A stretch of 35,002 bases of DNA from Bacteroidales bacterium. Lineage in GTDB: Bacteria; Bacteroidota; Bacteroidia; Bacteroidales; UBA1715. The position numbers were made by a program, and so were the translations under genes. The number at the start of each line of letters is the position of its first letter. The first letter of the stretch is position 1. The stretch spans positions 1 through 35,002 of the forward strand of contig JAKSTZ010000023.1 in assembly GCA_024402335.1 (NCBI GenBank), read 5' to 3'. This document shows positions 8,186 through 16,041 of this stretch, in pieces. The notes under the pieces are model-generated. The model ran no database searches. It saw only the letters and a list, made by a program, of their open reading frames with translations, and was not told the origin of the DNA.

Positions 8186-10132
8186 ATGAGAAAATTAGTT
8201 TCATTATTTGTAGGAGTTTCTATGGTTTTGTGCAGTTATGCACAGAACTATCCATTTCCAATGAATGAACACGGATACAAATATTCGTATGGTATAACTC
8301 CAACTACGCCGAATAACGGAAATATCCAAAGCAAATTCGAAGCTTGGGAAAAGGCGTTGTGGGAAGAAAGTGGCGAATTTGGTCGTATAAAATATGATGA
8401 TAAGGTTTCTACTGTAAGTGAGGGTGTTGCATACGGTATGTTGATTTATGTGTTTATGGCAAACGAAACCAATACGCAATGCCAGGACCACTTCGATAAA
8501 TTGTATGCGTATTATAAAAATTGGGCAAATAAAAATGGTTTGATGAACTGGAAAATCACAGGTTTCTCTACTGTTGCCGAAGGTGGTTATGGCGGTGCAA
8601 CTGATGCTGATTTAGATGTCGGATTGGCTTTGTGTTTAGCTGCGAAACAATGGGGTTCATCTGCTAAATTCAATTATTCCTTGGAGGCAGAACAGATTTT
8701 AACTAGTATTTATAGCTATGAAACATTCACAAGCAACAATCTACAATGGTTGAAGTCGGGTGATACTTGGAATGATGTTGGTAACCCTTGTTATTTTACG
8801 GTTGCATCTATTGGCGTGTATGATCAGGCACAGTCGTCTTTGGGCTTTGGTGTAAAAATGAATTGGTCTAAAGTTCATACGGATTGTTTTGAATATCTAA
8901 AAATTTCAGAAAGAAATGGTGTTTGGCCAAACTGGAGCAAATGGGATGGAACTCCATCTTGGCGTCCATGGTTAAAAGATGAAAAAGTGCAATGGGATGA
9001 GCAACAGTTTGGTTGGGATGCTTGCCGTGTTCCATGGCGTATTGCTTGGGATTATGTATGGTTTGGTACACAGGACAGTAAAGATTTAGCTTCTAAAACA
9101 CTTGCAATGTTGGACACAAAAGGTTGGGCTAAAAGTCCTACATCAGTAGGATATCTTGAAGGATTGGACAAAGAGGGTTACGAAAATATTAGAATACCTT
9201 CAAGTATGGGCTATAGTGCTGGTAATGTTGCTTGGACAGGTAGTGTTGCTTGCTCGTTTATGACAAATACAGAAAGACAAGAAAATCTTGATAAATATTA
9301 TGACCATGTTTCAAAAACATATGCTGGACCATATTATGCACAAACTCTTCAAGTTTTGTATTTGTTGACGTTATCTGGTAATGCGGCAAACTTCTATGCT
9401 GTTAATGCTACAGACGAAAAAGAAACTTTGAAGACTGTAATTGAAAAAGCAACGTATGTAAAAAATTCAGTAGTAGTTGGTGATGGCAATGGTGAATATA
9501 AACAATCTGTTGTAGATGTATTGGCTTCTGCAATTTCTGTTGCAGAACAAAAGTATAAGGATTCATCGTTGACAACTAATCAAATACAAGCAGCTATTGC
9601 TGATTTAAATAGTGCTATTTCAACGTTCAAGAAGAGTGTGAATGTTGTTGCAGATAAAGCAGAATTGAAGAAATACATTGATATGTCAAGCGAAATTCTT
9701 GCAACAACATCTGCAGGAACGGCAGCTGGTCAATATTCTGCTGATAAACGTACTTCATTAGAATCAAAATTGACAGCAGCAAATAAGCAATATAATATGG
9801 CGACAGCAAAACAAGTAAATGTTGATGCGGCAGCCCAATCATTGAAACTTGCCTATAATAGCTATGTTGATTCAAAAGTTACAACTGCTATAGAAGATGT
9901 AGAATTCGAATTACATGTTTTCCCAAATCCTTGTGTTAACATTTTGAACATTGTTTCTAATGAAACAATAGCATTTGTAAATATTGTTTCATTGTCTGGT
10001 GTTAAAACAACAGTAGAAGTAGAACAAACATCTACACAATTAGATGTAGCTTCTCTCGCAACAGGTACATATTTATTGCAAGTTTCATTTGCGAATGGAA
10101 CTGTTGGAAAAACAAAATTTGTGAAAAAATAG
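8186..10132 (+). CDS. Secreted GH8 glycoside hydrolase with FIVAR-like repeats and T9SS tail (GH8-B)
   Basis: This 648-aa paralogue of the upstream gene has the same start of the mature protein (NYPFPMNEHGYKYSYG) behind a signal peptide (1-20). Its GH8 domain keeps Glu79 (SEGVAYGM), Asp140/Asp142 (GGATDADLD) and the FGWDACRVPWR segment. It differs from GH8-A in three ways. It has no SwmB-like domain and no CBM: the catalytic domain runs straight into two FIVAR-like repeats (about 408-486 and 487-565). It has an insertion in the loop before FGWDACR (SWRPWLKDEKVQWDEQQ). Its T9SS domain (566-648) begins after TTAIEDVEF and contains FPNPC. The 4-bp gap to GH8-A indicates one transcript, closed by the terminator at 10158-10196. 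Confidence 0.92.
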   Translation: MRKLVSLFVGVSMVLCSYAQNYPFPMNEHGYKYSYGITPTTPNNGNIQSKFEAWEKALWEESGEFGRIKYDDKVSTVSEGVAYGMLIYVFMANETNTQCQDHFDKLYAYYKNWANKNGLMNWKITGFSTVAEGGYGGATDADLDVGLALCLAAKQWGSSAKFNYSLEAEQILTSIYSYETFTSNNLQWLKSGDTWNDVGNPCYFTVASIGVYDQAQSSLGFGVKMNWSKVHTDCFEYLKISERNGVWPNWSKWDGTPSWRPWLKDEKVQWDEQQFGWDACRVPWRIAWDYVWFGTQDSKDLASKTLAMLDTKGWAKSPTSVGYLEGLDKEGYENIRIPSSMGYSAGNVAWTGSVACSFMTNTERQENLDKYYDHVSKTYAGPYYAQTLQVLYLLTLSGNAANFYAVNATDEKETLKTVIEKATYVKNSVVVGDGNGEYKQSVVDVLASAISVAEQKYKDSSLTTNQIQAAIADLNSAISTFKKSVNVVADKAELKKYIDMSSEILATTSAGTAAGQYSADKRTSLESKLTAANKQYNMATAKQVNVDAAAQSLKLAYNSYVDSKVTTAIEDVEFELHVFPNPCVNILNIVSNETIAFVNIVSLSGVKTTVEVEQTSTQLDVASLATGTYLLQVSFANGTVGKTKFVKK

Positions 10133-10157
10133 CACTTTGTGTAAATAAAACACTTCC

Positions 10158-10196
10158 AAAAGGCCGATAAACATCCCTGTTTATCGACCTTTTTTT
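10158..10196 (+). terminator. Rho-independent terminator closing the GH8-A/GH8-B operon
   Basis: AAAAGG-C-CGATAAACA pairs with TGTTTATCG-A-CCTTTT, with a TCCC loop and one internal C/A mismatch, followed by a run of T. It separates the first two GH8 genes from the third. Confidence 0.87.
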
Positions 10197-10376
10197 GTTT
10201 TATAGTCCCTGTTTATTGAAAAATTTTATTATCAAATTTTTTTTTCTTTCTGTATCGGTTAATTCCGCGTAAAATGCTAAAAGTGTAGAGTTTACAATAA
10301 TTAAAAATACTATTGAAACCCTTTGTCAAATCAAATGTTTTATTGTTTTTTTGTAGCACGAAAATTTAGAAAAAAT

Positions 10377-13115
10377 ATGAAAAAAACATTGTTATTCCTT
10401 ATAGGAACAATTGTTAGTTTTTGTTGTTTCTCGCAACAATTCCCTTTCCCGATGAATGCACAGGGGTACAAATATTCGTATGGAATATTGCCATCCAATG
10501 TTGATAACGAAAAGATACAATCTAAGTTTTCAACGTGGAATAAGAATATGTACATAGAAAGTGCAGATGGTCAATTAGGACGTATTCGTTTTGATGACAA
10601 AAAATATACGGTTTCTGAAGGTATAGGTTATGGTATGTTGATATATGTTTACATGGCTAATGAAACAAATGACTTCTGCCAGGATCACTTTGATAAATTG
10701 TATGCTTACTATAAAAAATGGAGCAATGGGAATGGTGTCATGAACTGGAAAATCGAAGGATTTGAAAAGGTTAATGGCTACAATGGCGCTACCGATGCTG
10801 ATTTGGATGTCGCTTTGGCTTTATGTCTTGCAGCAAAACAATGGGGATATTCTTCAAACTTCTCGTATGCCGACGAAGCGGAAACTTTATTGAATGCAAT
10901 ATATAACAAGGAAGTTGGCACTCATACTGTCGATGGTGATTTGTTAACATTGATTAATCCTGGTGATAGTTGGGTTAGTATAGCGAATCCTTGCTATTTT
11001 ACAATAGCATCGGTTGGTGTATATGATCAAACTCAAAAGTATTTTTCTTTCTCTAAACAAAACGATTGGAAGAAAGTATATGATGATAGTCATATTTTCT
11101 TGCAAAAATCCCAACGTAATGGTTTGTGGCCAAACTGGAGCAATTGGGATGGTACTCCATGTAATAGAGGATCATACGATCCGTCGTCTATGGATTTTGG
11201 TTGGGACGCTTGCCGTACACCTTGGCGAGTTGGCATGGATTATTTGTGGTACGGAACAGAAAGCAGTAAAGCAATGCTACAAAACACCCTTACAATGATG
11301 GAAGCCAGAAATATGTTGGACGCTCCTGTTCGTGCTGGTTTCTATTCTAACTTGGATGCAGAAGATCCTGCTGATTTAGTTTTTGAAGGTAATGGTGGTA
11401 TGTCGGCATTTATTGGTTCCTATGCTTGCGCTCTTATGATAGATGAATCAAAAAAGGAAAGTCTTGATTTGTATTATAATCGCTTAAAAAACAATTTGGA
11501 AAGTCCTTATTATTCTCCAACATTGCAAGTGTTGTATTTATTGACAATCTCAGGTAATGCAGCTAATTTTTATGTTTTGGAAGAATGTGCACCACAAATA
11601 ATAGTAAATCCTATAATTTCATCGGTGGCGACAGATGGAACTACGATAGAAATTGCTTGTACAAAGGAAATGAAGGAATCTGTCACAGACTTTTCAGATT
11701 TCACATTGTATGTTGATGGACAAGAACAAGAAAGTCCATTCTTGTCTATGACGATCTCCGGATCTACAATTTCTTTGGCTCTAAATGAACTTGCAATTAC
11801 AGAAAAAACAGTGCTTGCGCTTTCTTATTCGGGTACGGAAATAACGAGTAAACAAGGTGGTATTTTAGGTGGTGTTGTAAAATTCCCAGTTACTAATGAT
11901 GTATATGTGGTTGGTGGCAATACTACTCTTGCCGATTGCGAAAATGGTGCAAATACAACTTTAGGTGGTGGCTGGTATTCATATTCCGATGGCTCTACTC
12001 AATCATATAAAATGGTTGAAGGTGGTGCAAATGAAACAGGAACTGCTGTGTATTTCACATACGAAAATGTGAAAAGTTATGTAGGAGTTGGTTTTAACGT
12101 TCTCCCTTCCGAAAATCCATTGAACTGTTCTGGTTCTACGGGTATTACATTCTATCATAAAGGTGATGCTTGTATATTGGAAGCAAAATCAGTTACAAAA
12201 CGTAATGCAAATTATTCATACCAAACGTACGCAATTGAAGCGCATGAGGATTGGACTTTGGTTGACTTGACATGGGAAACAATTGCCGAAGATTTTGTTA
12301 CTAGTGGATATGTAACTGAAGTGACTGGTTTCCAATGGAAAGAGGTAACAGGTTCAGGAAGTTTCTCTATAGATGAAGTTACACTTATTGGCCGTAGTAT
12401 TGCTACATCGGTAATGGATAGAGTATTTTTAGAAGCTGCTCTTGTAGAAGCAAACACATTGTATTCAAAATCATCTACGGAAAAATATCCACAAACAGCG
12501 ATTGATGCTTTAGTCGATGCAATTAGTGCTGCTGCAGATGTTAATATGGCGAATACTGCAAGTCGTGACGAAATCGATACAGCAACTGCAGTTTTAAACA
12601 CTGCTATTGCAGAATTTAAGTCAAAAGCATACGGCGATAAGACTTCTTTAGAAAAAGCTATAAAGAATGCACAATCTGTATTAGCTGCCGCTGTAGTTGG
12701 TGAAGAAGTAGGAATGTACTCTTTGGAATCAAAAACTGTTTTTGAAAAAGCAATTGAAGCTGCACAAGGTCAATATGAGACATTTGGATTATTCCCTGAT
12801 GAAATAGCTGCTGCAGTAAGTGAGTTGGAACAAGCGGTAAAAGATTTTACGGCATCAGTAATAAAGACGGGCTTGGTAGATGAATCTATCTCGATTGCGG
12901 TGTTCCCAAATCCATGTTCCGACGTGTTAAACATTGCCTCGGATGAGGAAATTTCAACAATTTCTATTTATAACGTAAGTTCTGTAGTTAGTGTAATGGA
13001 AGCCCATTCTATGGAAGTTGAAGTACCAGTTTCTCAATTACCATGTGGGGTTTATATGGTACAAGTTTGTCTTAAGAATGGAAATATGAAAACTCAGTCT
13101 TTCGTGAAAAGATAG
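10377..13115 (+). CDS. Secreted GH8 glycoside hydrolase with SwmB-like domain, CBM, FIVAR-like repeats and T9SS tail (GH8-C)
   Basis: The ATG at 10377 is chosen because it begins a clean signal peptide (MKKTLLFLIGTIVSFCCFS) followed by the shared mature start QFPFPMNAQGYKYSYG. The in-frame TTG at 10323 would add 18 unconvincing residues in front of the signal peptide. The 912-aa protein has GH8 with Glu81 (SEGIGYGM), Asp140/Asp142 (GATDADLD) and FGWDACRTPWR. It then carries a SwmB-like domain, a CBM-like jelly roll ('TLADCENG...FSIDEVTLIG'), two FIVAR-like repeats and a T9SS domain (FPNPC...KTQSFVKR). The order matches GH8-A with one repeat fewer. It sits behind a terminator and needs its own promoter, but I found no exact TAnnTTTG in 10197-10376, only a T-rich TTATTGTTTTTTTG near 10340-10353. 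Confidence 0.9.
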   Translation: MKKTLLFLIGTIVSFCCFSQQFPFPMNAQGYKYSYGILPSNVDNEKIQSKFSTWNKNMYIESADGQLGRIRFDDKKYTVSEGIGYGMLIYVYMANETNDFCQDHFDKLYAYYKKWSNGNGVMNWKIEGFEKVNGYNGATDADLDVALALCLAAKQWGYSSNFSYADEAETLLNAIYNKEVGTHTVDGDLLTLINPGDSWVSIANPCYFTIASVGVYDQTQKYFSFSKQNDWKKVYDDSHIFLQKSQRNGLWPNWSNWDGTPCNRGSYDPSSMDFGWDACRTPWRVGMDYLWYGTESSKAMLQNTLTMMEARNMLDAPVRAGFYSNLDAEDPADLVFEGNGGMSAFIGSYACALMIDESKKESLDLYYNRLKNNLESPYYSPTLQVLYLLTISGNAANFYVLEECAPQIIVNPIISSVATDGTTIEIACTKEMKESVTDFSDFTLYVDGQEQESPFLSMTISGSTISLALNELAITEKTVLALSYSGTEITSKQGGILGGVVKFPVTNDVYVVGGNTTLADCENGANTTLGGGWYSYSDGSTQSYKMVEGGANETGTAVYFTYENVKSYVGVGFNVLPSENPLNCSGSTGITFYHKGDACILEAKSVTKRNANYSYQTYAIEAHEDWTLVDLTWETIAEDFVTSGYVTEVTGFQWKEVTGSGSFSIDEVTLIGRSIATSVMDRVFLEAALVEANTLYSKSSTEKYPQTAIDALVDAISAAADVNMANTASRDEIDTATAVLNTAIAEFKSKAYGDKTSLEKAIKNAQSVLAAAVVGEEVGMYSLESKTVFEKAIEAAQGQYETFGLFPDEIAAAVSELEQAVKDFTASVIKTGLVDESISIAVFPNPCSDVLNIASDEEISTISIYNVSSVVSVMEAHSMEVEVPVSQLPCGVYMVQVCLKNGNMKTQSFVKR

Positions 13116-13144
13116 TTTTCTATAAATGTGTGATAAAGAGAAAG

Positions 13145-13175
13145 AGAGTTGTACAGAAATGTGCAACTCTTTTTT
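13145..13175 (+). terminator. Terminator between GH8-C and the convergent birA, possibly bidirectional
   Basis: AGAGTTGTACA pairs with TGTGCAACTCT (one G-T pair) across a GAAA loop, followed by TTTTTT. The stem lies just past the birA stop on the other strand, so it may end both transcripts. Confidence 0.82.
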
Positions 13176-13917
13176 ATATCAAAATATATTGCACTTCTTT
13201 GAAATAGTATTTCTTCTCGTTATCGTATTTATCGGTGATAATTAATCTTCCGTCTGGTTCAACGTTGGTGATTTTTCCTTCGAAAAATCCATCGGCATCG
13301 GAATAAATGTGTGGAACATTCTTTAGGTATAAATTATCGAGGTAACGAGAACGTAGTTCTTCCGGATTGGAAAGGATACGATTATAGTTTTCGGTAAAAT
13401 GGTTGAGGAATAGATGCAATAGTTCTTCTTTGTTAAATACTACACCTTCATTTTCCATAGATAGTGAGGTAGGATTTGGTGCATGTTTAAATATAGTTTG
13501 GTTCACATTTAAACCTATTCCTATTATCGAGAATTCAATATGTTTTTGTGAAAGCTGATTTTCAATAAGTATTCCGGCTATTTTGTTGTTGCCGACATAG
13601 ATATCGTTAGGCCATTTCACAGTGACGTTAGAACAGAAAAGTGCAACAACGTCACGAACAGAAAGAGCAACACATTGCGAAAGAATGAACTGTTCTTTCA
13701 ATGCAATTTCTCGTGGATGCACGATAACGGAGAACAAGAGATTTTCCCCCATGTTTGATTCCCAAAAATTTCCTACTTGACCGCGTCCTTTCGTCTGAAA
13801 ATTCGTGCAAATTGTTGTGAAATCCGGTACAGACTCTCTTTTTGCGAGTTCCATCGCGTAGTCGTTCGTTGAAGAAATTTCTTTTAATTCAATGATATTG
13901 TTGTATCTTTCGAGCAT
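13174..13917 (-). CDS. birA: Biotin--[acetyl-CoA-carboxylase] ligase (BirA catalytic type, no HTH)
   Basis: The 247-aa product starting MLERYNNIIELKEISSTNDYA contains the whole biotin-protein-ligase catalytic domain. SSTN opens the fold, GRGQVG (residues 44-49) is the biotinyl-AMP-binding loop (family GRGRxG), VKWPNDI (100-106) with Lys112 in the following NKIAGIL is the catalytic core, and a C-terminal SH3-like cap ends it. The enzyme makes biotinyl-5'-AMP from biotin and ATP and transfers biotin to a lysine on carboxyl-carrier proteins. There is no N-terminal helix-turn-helix, so this is the non-repressor (group I) form. A longer frame exists to 14004, but those 29 residues read antisense through the next gene's signal peptide, so the ATG at 13917 is preferred. 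Its start lies 13 bp from the divergent TlpA-like gene. Confidence 0.93.
   Translation of the reverse strand: MLERYNNIIELKEISSTNDYAMELAKRESVPDFTTICTNFQTKGRGQVGNFWESNMGENLLFSVIVHPREIALKEQFILSQCVALSVRDVVALFCSNVTVKWPNDIYVGNNKIAGILIENQLSQKHIEFSIIGIGLNVNQTIFKHAPNPTSLSMENEGVVFNKEELLHLFLNHFTENYNRILSNPEELRSRYLDNLYLKNVPHIYSDADGFFEGKITNVEPDGRLIITDKYDNEKKYYFKEVQYILI
13882..13911 (+). promoter_or_regulatory. Candidate promoter for the TlpA-like gene inside the birA 5' end
   Basis: TATCTTTC at 13904-13911 matches TAnnTTTG in all but the last base, with TTTT at 13882-13885 as a weak -33 element. It lies 20 bp before the ATG at 13931 and inside the first codons of birA. The match is imperfect and position is the main argument. 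Confidence 0.35.
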
Positions 13918-13930
13918 AATTTCAAAAACT

Positions 13931-14986
13931 ATGAAACGAATAACTTCTTGTCTATGTTTACTATTGTTTGTGTTAGGCCTTTCGGCGCAACAAATTAGTA
14001 TCAAGGGTAAAATTATAAAATATTCTGGAACCGATTCCCTTACTTTGGAGATATATACACAGCAGGTTCCAATTGAGAAAAAAATACCTGTTTCTAAGAA
14101 AGGTGATTTCTTTTATAATTATTCTGCGCAATCAACCCATTTCGTAAATTTGTATTTAACTAAGAATGACGTTGTTACGTTGGTTGCGTCTCCGGGAGAA
14201 ACTATCTCGTTTGCTGGAGAATTTCGTCAATTGGGTGCAACGTATTCTGTGACGGGATCGGAACAGGCAAAAGCTATGCAACAGACTTCGCAGAAGGTTT
14301 TAGCGAAACAGAAAGAGGCAATGCGTGTTCAGAAAGCATACGAGAAAACGATGGATTCGTTGAGTATACAAATGAAACGTGAACTTGTTTCTGCGATAAA
14401 TGCAAATCCATCGAATTACTGTAACTTAATCTTGTGCCGTTCGTTGTCTATTGAGGAATATTCCGATGTATATCAATCGTTGGATTCTGCGTTGATGGCG
14501 ACATATCCAAACGATGCAATGGTACTTGAATTTCATGCTGATGTTATGCGTCAATTACTGTTGCGTGTCGGCACGAAGATTAACGAAATATCATTGCCTA
14601 ATCAAAAATTGGAGACAATAAATTTGTCATCGTTGCGTGGTAAAGTTGTCTTGATTGATTATTGGGCAAGTTGGTGTCGTCCATGCCGTATGGAGATTCC
14701 AAATTTCAAAAGAATGTATAATGAGTTCCACGACAAAGGATTCGACATATATTCAATTTCTGTCGATAACGATGTAAATGCGTGGATAAAAGCATTGTCG
14801 CAGGAGCAAATGCCATGGGCGAATGTGCGCGACATCAACAAAGAATATAGCAATATGTTCAATGTGAATGCAATTCCATTTACGATTTTGATAGATGCCG
14901 AAGGTAAAATTGTAGCCAAAGGACTTCGTGGCCAGGAATTAAGTGAAAAGATTGCAGAAGTATTGAAAAATACTAACAATAAATAA
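13931..14986 (+). CDS. Secreted TlpA/ResA-like thiol-disulfide protein with N-terminal DUF4369-like domain
   Basis: The ATG at 13931 starts a signal peptide (MKRITSCLCLLLFVLGLSAQ); upstream in-frame residues from 13892 are hydrophilic and antisense to birA. Of the 351 residues, about 21-110 form a beta-rich DUF4369-like domain (ISIKGKIIKYSG...ISFAGEF), and 115-205 form a charged helical linker. The rest is a TlpA/ResA thioredoxin fold with 'VVLIDYWASWCRPCRMEIP' (active-site CRPC, within WCRPC), the ResA-like insertion and the cis-Pro loop NAIPFT. In Bacteroidota these two-domain proteins are usually periplasmic disulfide reductases serving cytochrome c maturation or other envelope thiol proteins; the partner here is unknown. 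The adjacent genes (birA, ddh) give no hint. Confidence 0.88.
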   Translation: MKRITSCLCLLLFVLGLSAQQISIKGKIIKYSGTDSLTLEIYTQQVPIEKKIPVSKKGDFFYNYSAQSTHFVNLYLTKNDVVTLVASPGETISFAGEFRQLGATYSVTGSEQAKAMQQTSQKVLAKQKEAMRVQKAYEKTMDSLSIQMKRELVSAINANPSNYCNLILCRSLSIEEYSDVYQSLDSALMATYPNDAMVLEFHADVMRQLLLRVGTKINEISLPNQKLETINLSSLRGKVVLIDYWASWCRPCRMEIPNFKRMYNEFHDKGFDIYSISVDNDVNAWIKALSQEQMPWANVRDINKEYSNMFNVNAIPFTILIDAEGKIVAKGLRGQELSEKIAEVLKNTNNK

Positions 14987-15005
14987 AGAATTCGCAAAAA
15001 ACTCT

Positions 15006-15013
15006 TACATTTG
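15006..15013 (+). promoter_or_regulatory. -7 element for ddh
   Basis: TACATTTG is an exact TAnnTTTG, 38 bp before the ATG at 15052. No good -33 TTTG is present at the expected distance. Confidence 0.5.
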
Positions 15014-15051
15014 CTAACGCAAAAGACAAAAAACTTAAATTTTTGAAAGAT

Positions 15052-15945
15052 ATGAAAAGAGTAGCAATCGTAGGGTACGGAAATATTGGAAAATATGTAC
15101 TCGAAGCATTGGAAGTAGCTCCTGATTTCGAAATCGCGGGAGTTGTTCGTCGTTCAACTTCAGGCGAAATGCCATTGGAATTGACTCCATACAAAGTTGT
15201 AACAGACATCAAAGAATTAGGTAAGGTAGATGTTGCTGTTCTTGCAACTCCAACTCGTAGCGTTGAAGAAAATGCAAAGAAATATTTGGCAATGGGTATC
15301 AATACTGTAGATAGTTTCGATATCCACGGTGGTATTTGGGATTTACATGAATCTCTAGGAAAAGTTGCAAAAGAAAACGGTACTGTTGCAATTATTTCTG
15401 CAGGTTGGGATCCAGGAAGTGATTCTGTTGTTCGTACATTGATGGAAGCTGCTGCTCCTAAAGGTCTTACATGGACTAACTTTGGTCCTGGTATGAGTAT
15501 GGGTCACTCTGTTGTTGCTCGTTCTAAAAAAGGCGTAAAAAATGCTTTGTCTATGACTATGCCACAAGGCGCCGGTGTTCATAGCCGTATGGTTTATGTT
15601 GAATTAGAAGAAGGATTCACTGCTCAACAAGTATATGATGAATTAAAAGCTGATGATTATTTCGCTCACGATGAATTACATGTAATTCCAGTTGATAGCG
15701 TAGATAACTGTCGTGATATGGGTCATGGTGTATTGTTAGAAAGAAAAGGTGTTTCAGGTAAAACTCAAAACCAACGTTTCAAATTTGAAATGACTATCAA
15801 TAACCCAGCATTGACTGCACAAATCTTGGTTGGTGTTGCTCGTGCTACATTCAAACAAGCTCCAGGTTGCTATACAATGCCTGAAGTTCCGGTAATTGAC
15901 TTGCTACCTGGCGACAAAGAACAATTGATTCGTCATTTGGTATAA
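15052..15945 (+). CDS. ddh: meso-Diaminopimelate D-dehydrogenase
   Basis: The start is placed at the ATG at 15052 (MKRVAIVGYGNIGKYVLEAL), giving 297 aa; the TTG nine bases earlier is rejected. The N-terminal Rossmann motif GYGNIG binds NADP(H). Family features include VVRRSTS, 'ATPTRSVEENA', 'VDSFDIHG', 'SAGWDPGSDSVVR' (substrate pocket), 'GPGMSMGHSVVAR' and 'NPALTAQILVGVARAT'. The enzyme interconverts L-2-amino-6-oxopimelate plus ammonia and meso-DAP, a one-step route to the cell-wall and lysine precursor used by many Bacteroidota. It is transcribed alone, with a -7 element upstream and a terminator downstream. Confidence 0.95.
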   Translation: MKRVAIVGYGNIGKYVLEALEVAPDFEIAGVVRRSTSGEMPLELTPYKVVTDIKELGKVDVAVLATPTRSVEENAKKYLAMGINTVDSFDIHGGIWDLHESLGKVAKENGTVAIISAGWDPGSDSVVRTLMEAAAPKGLTWTNFGPGMSMGHSVVARSKKGVKNALSMTMPQGAGVHSRMVYVELEEGFTAQQVYDELKADDYFAHDELHVIPVDSVDNCRDMGHGVLLERKGVSGKTQNQRFKFEMTINNPALTAQILVGVARATFKQAPGCYTMPEVPVIDLLPGDKEQLIRHLV

Positions 15946-15966
15946 AAAATCAATTGAGAATAGATA

Positions 15967-16000
15967 AAAAGGGAAGTCAATTTGTTGATTTCCCTTTTTT
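15967..16000 (+). terminator. Rho-independent terminator after ddh
   Basis: AAAAGGGAA-G-TCAA pairs with TTGA-T-TTCCCTTTT around a TTTG loop, followed by T residues. Its 3' half overlaps the -33 region of the next promoter. Confidence 0.85.
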
Positions 16001-16014
16001 GTTTATTATATTTG
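15981..16014 (+). promoter_or_regulatory. Bacteroidota-type promoter for the 351-aa secreted protein
   Basis: TATATTTG at 16007-16014 is an exact -7 element. TTTG (15981-15984) and TTG (15985-15987) give a -33 box at 22- or 19-bp spacing. The ATG is 27 bp downstream. Confidence 0.68.
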
Positions 16015-16041
16015 TGGTTACTAATTTTAAAAGATTTAATT

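Noticed and set aside
10323..10376. Upstream TTG start for GH8-C
   Set aside because: It would put 18 residues ahead of a complete signal peptide; the paralogues start at the equivalent of 10377.
13918..14004. N-terminal extension of birA to 14004
   Set aside because: The extra 29 residues are antisense to the signal peptide of the TlpA-like gene and do not resemble a BirA HTH domain.
15982..16041. Earlier in-frame start for the 351-aa secreted protein
   Set aside because: The added residues cover the -7 promoter element, and the ATG at 16042 begins a textbook signal peptide.
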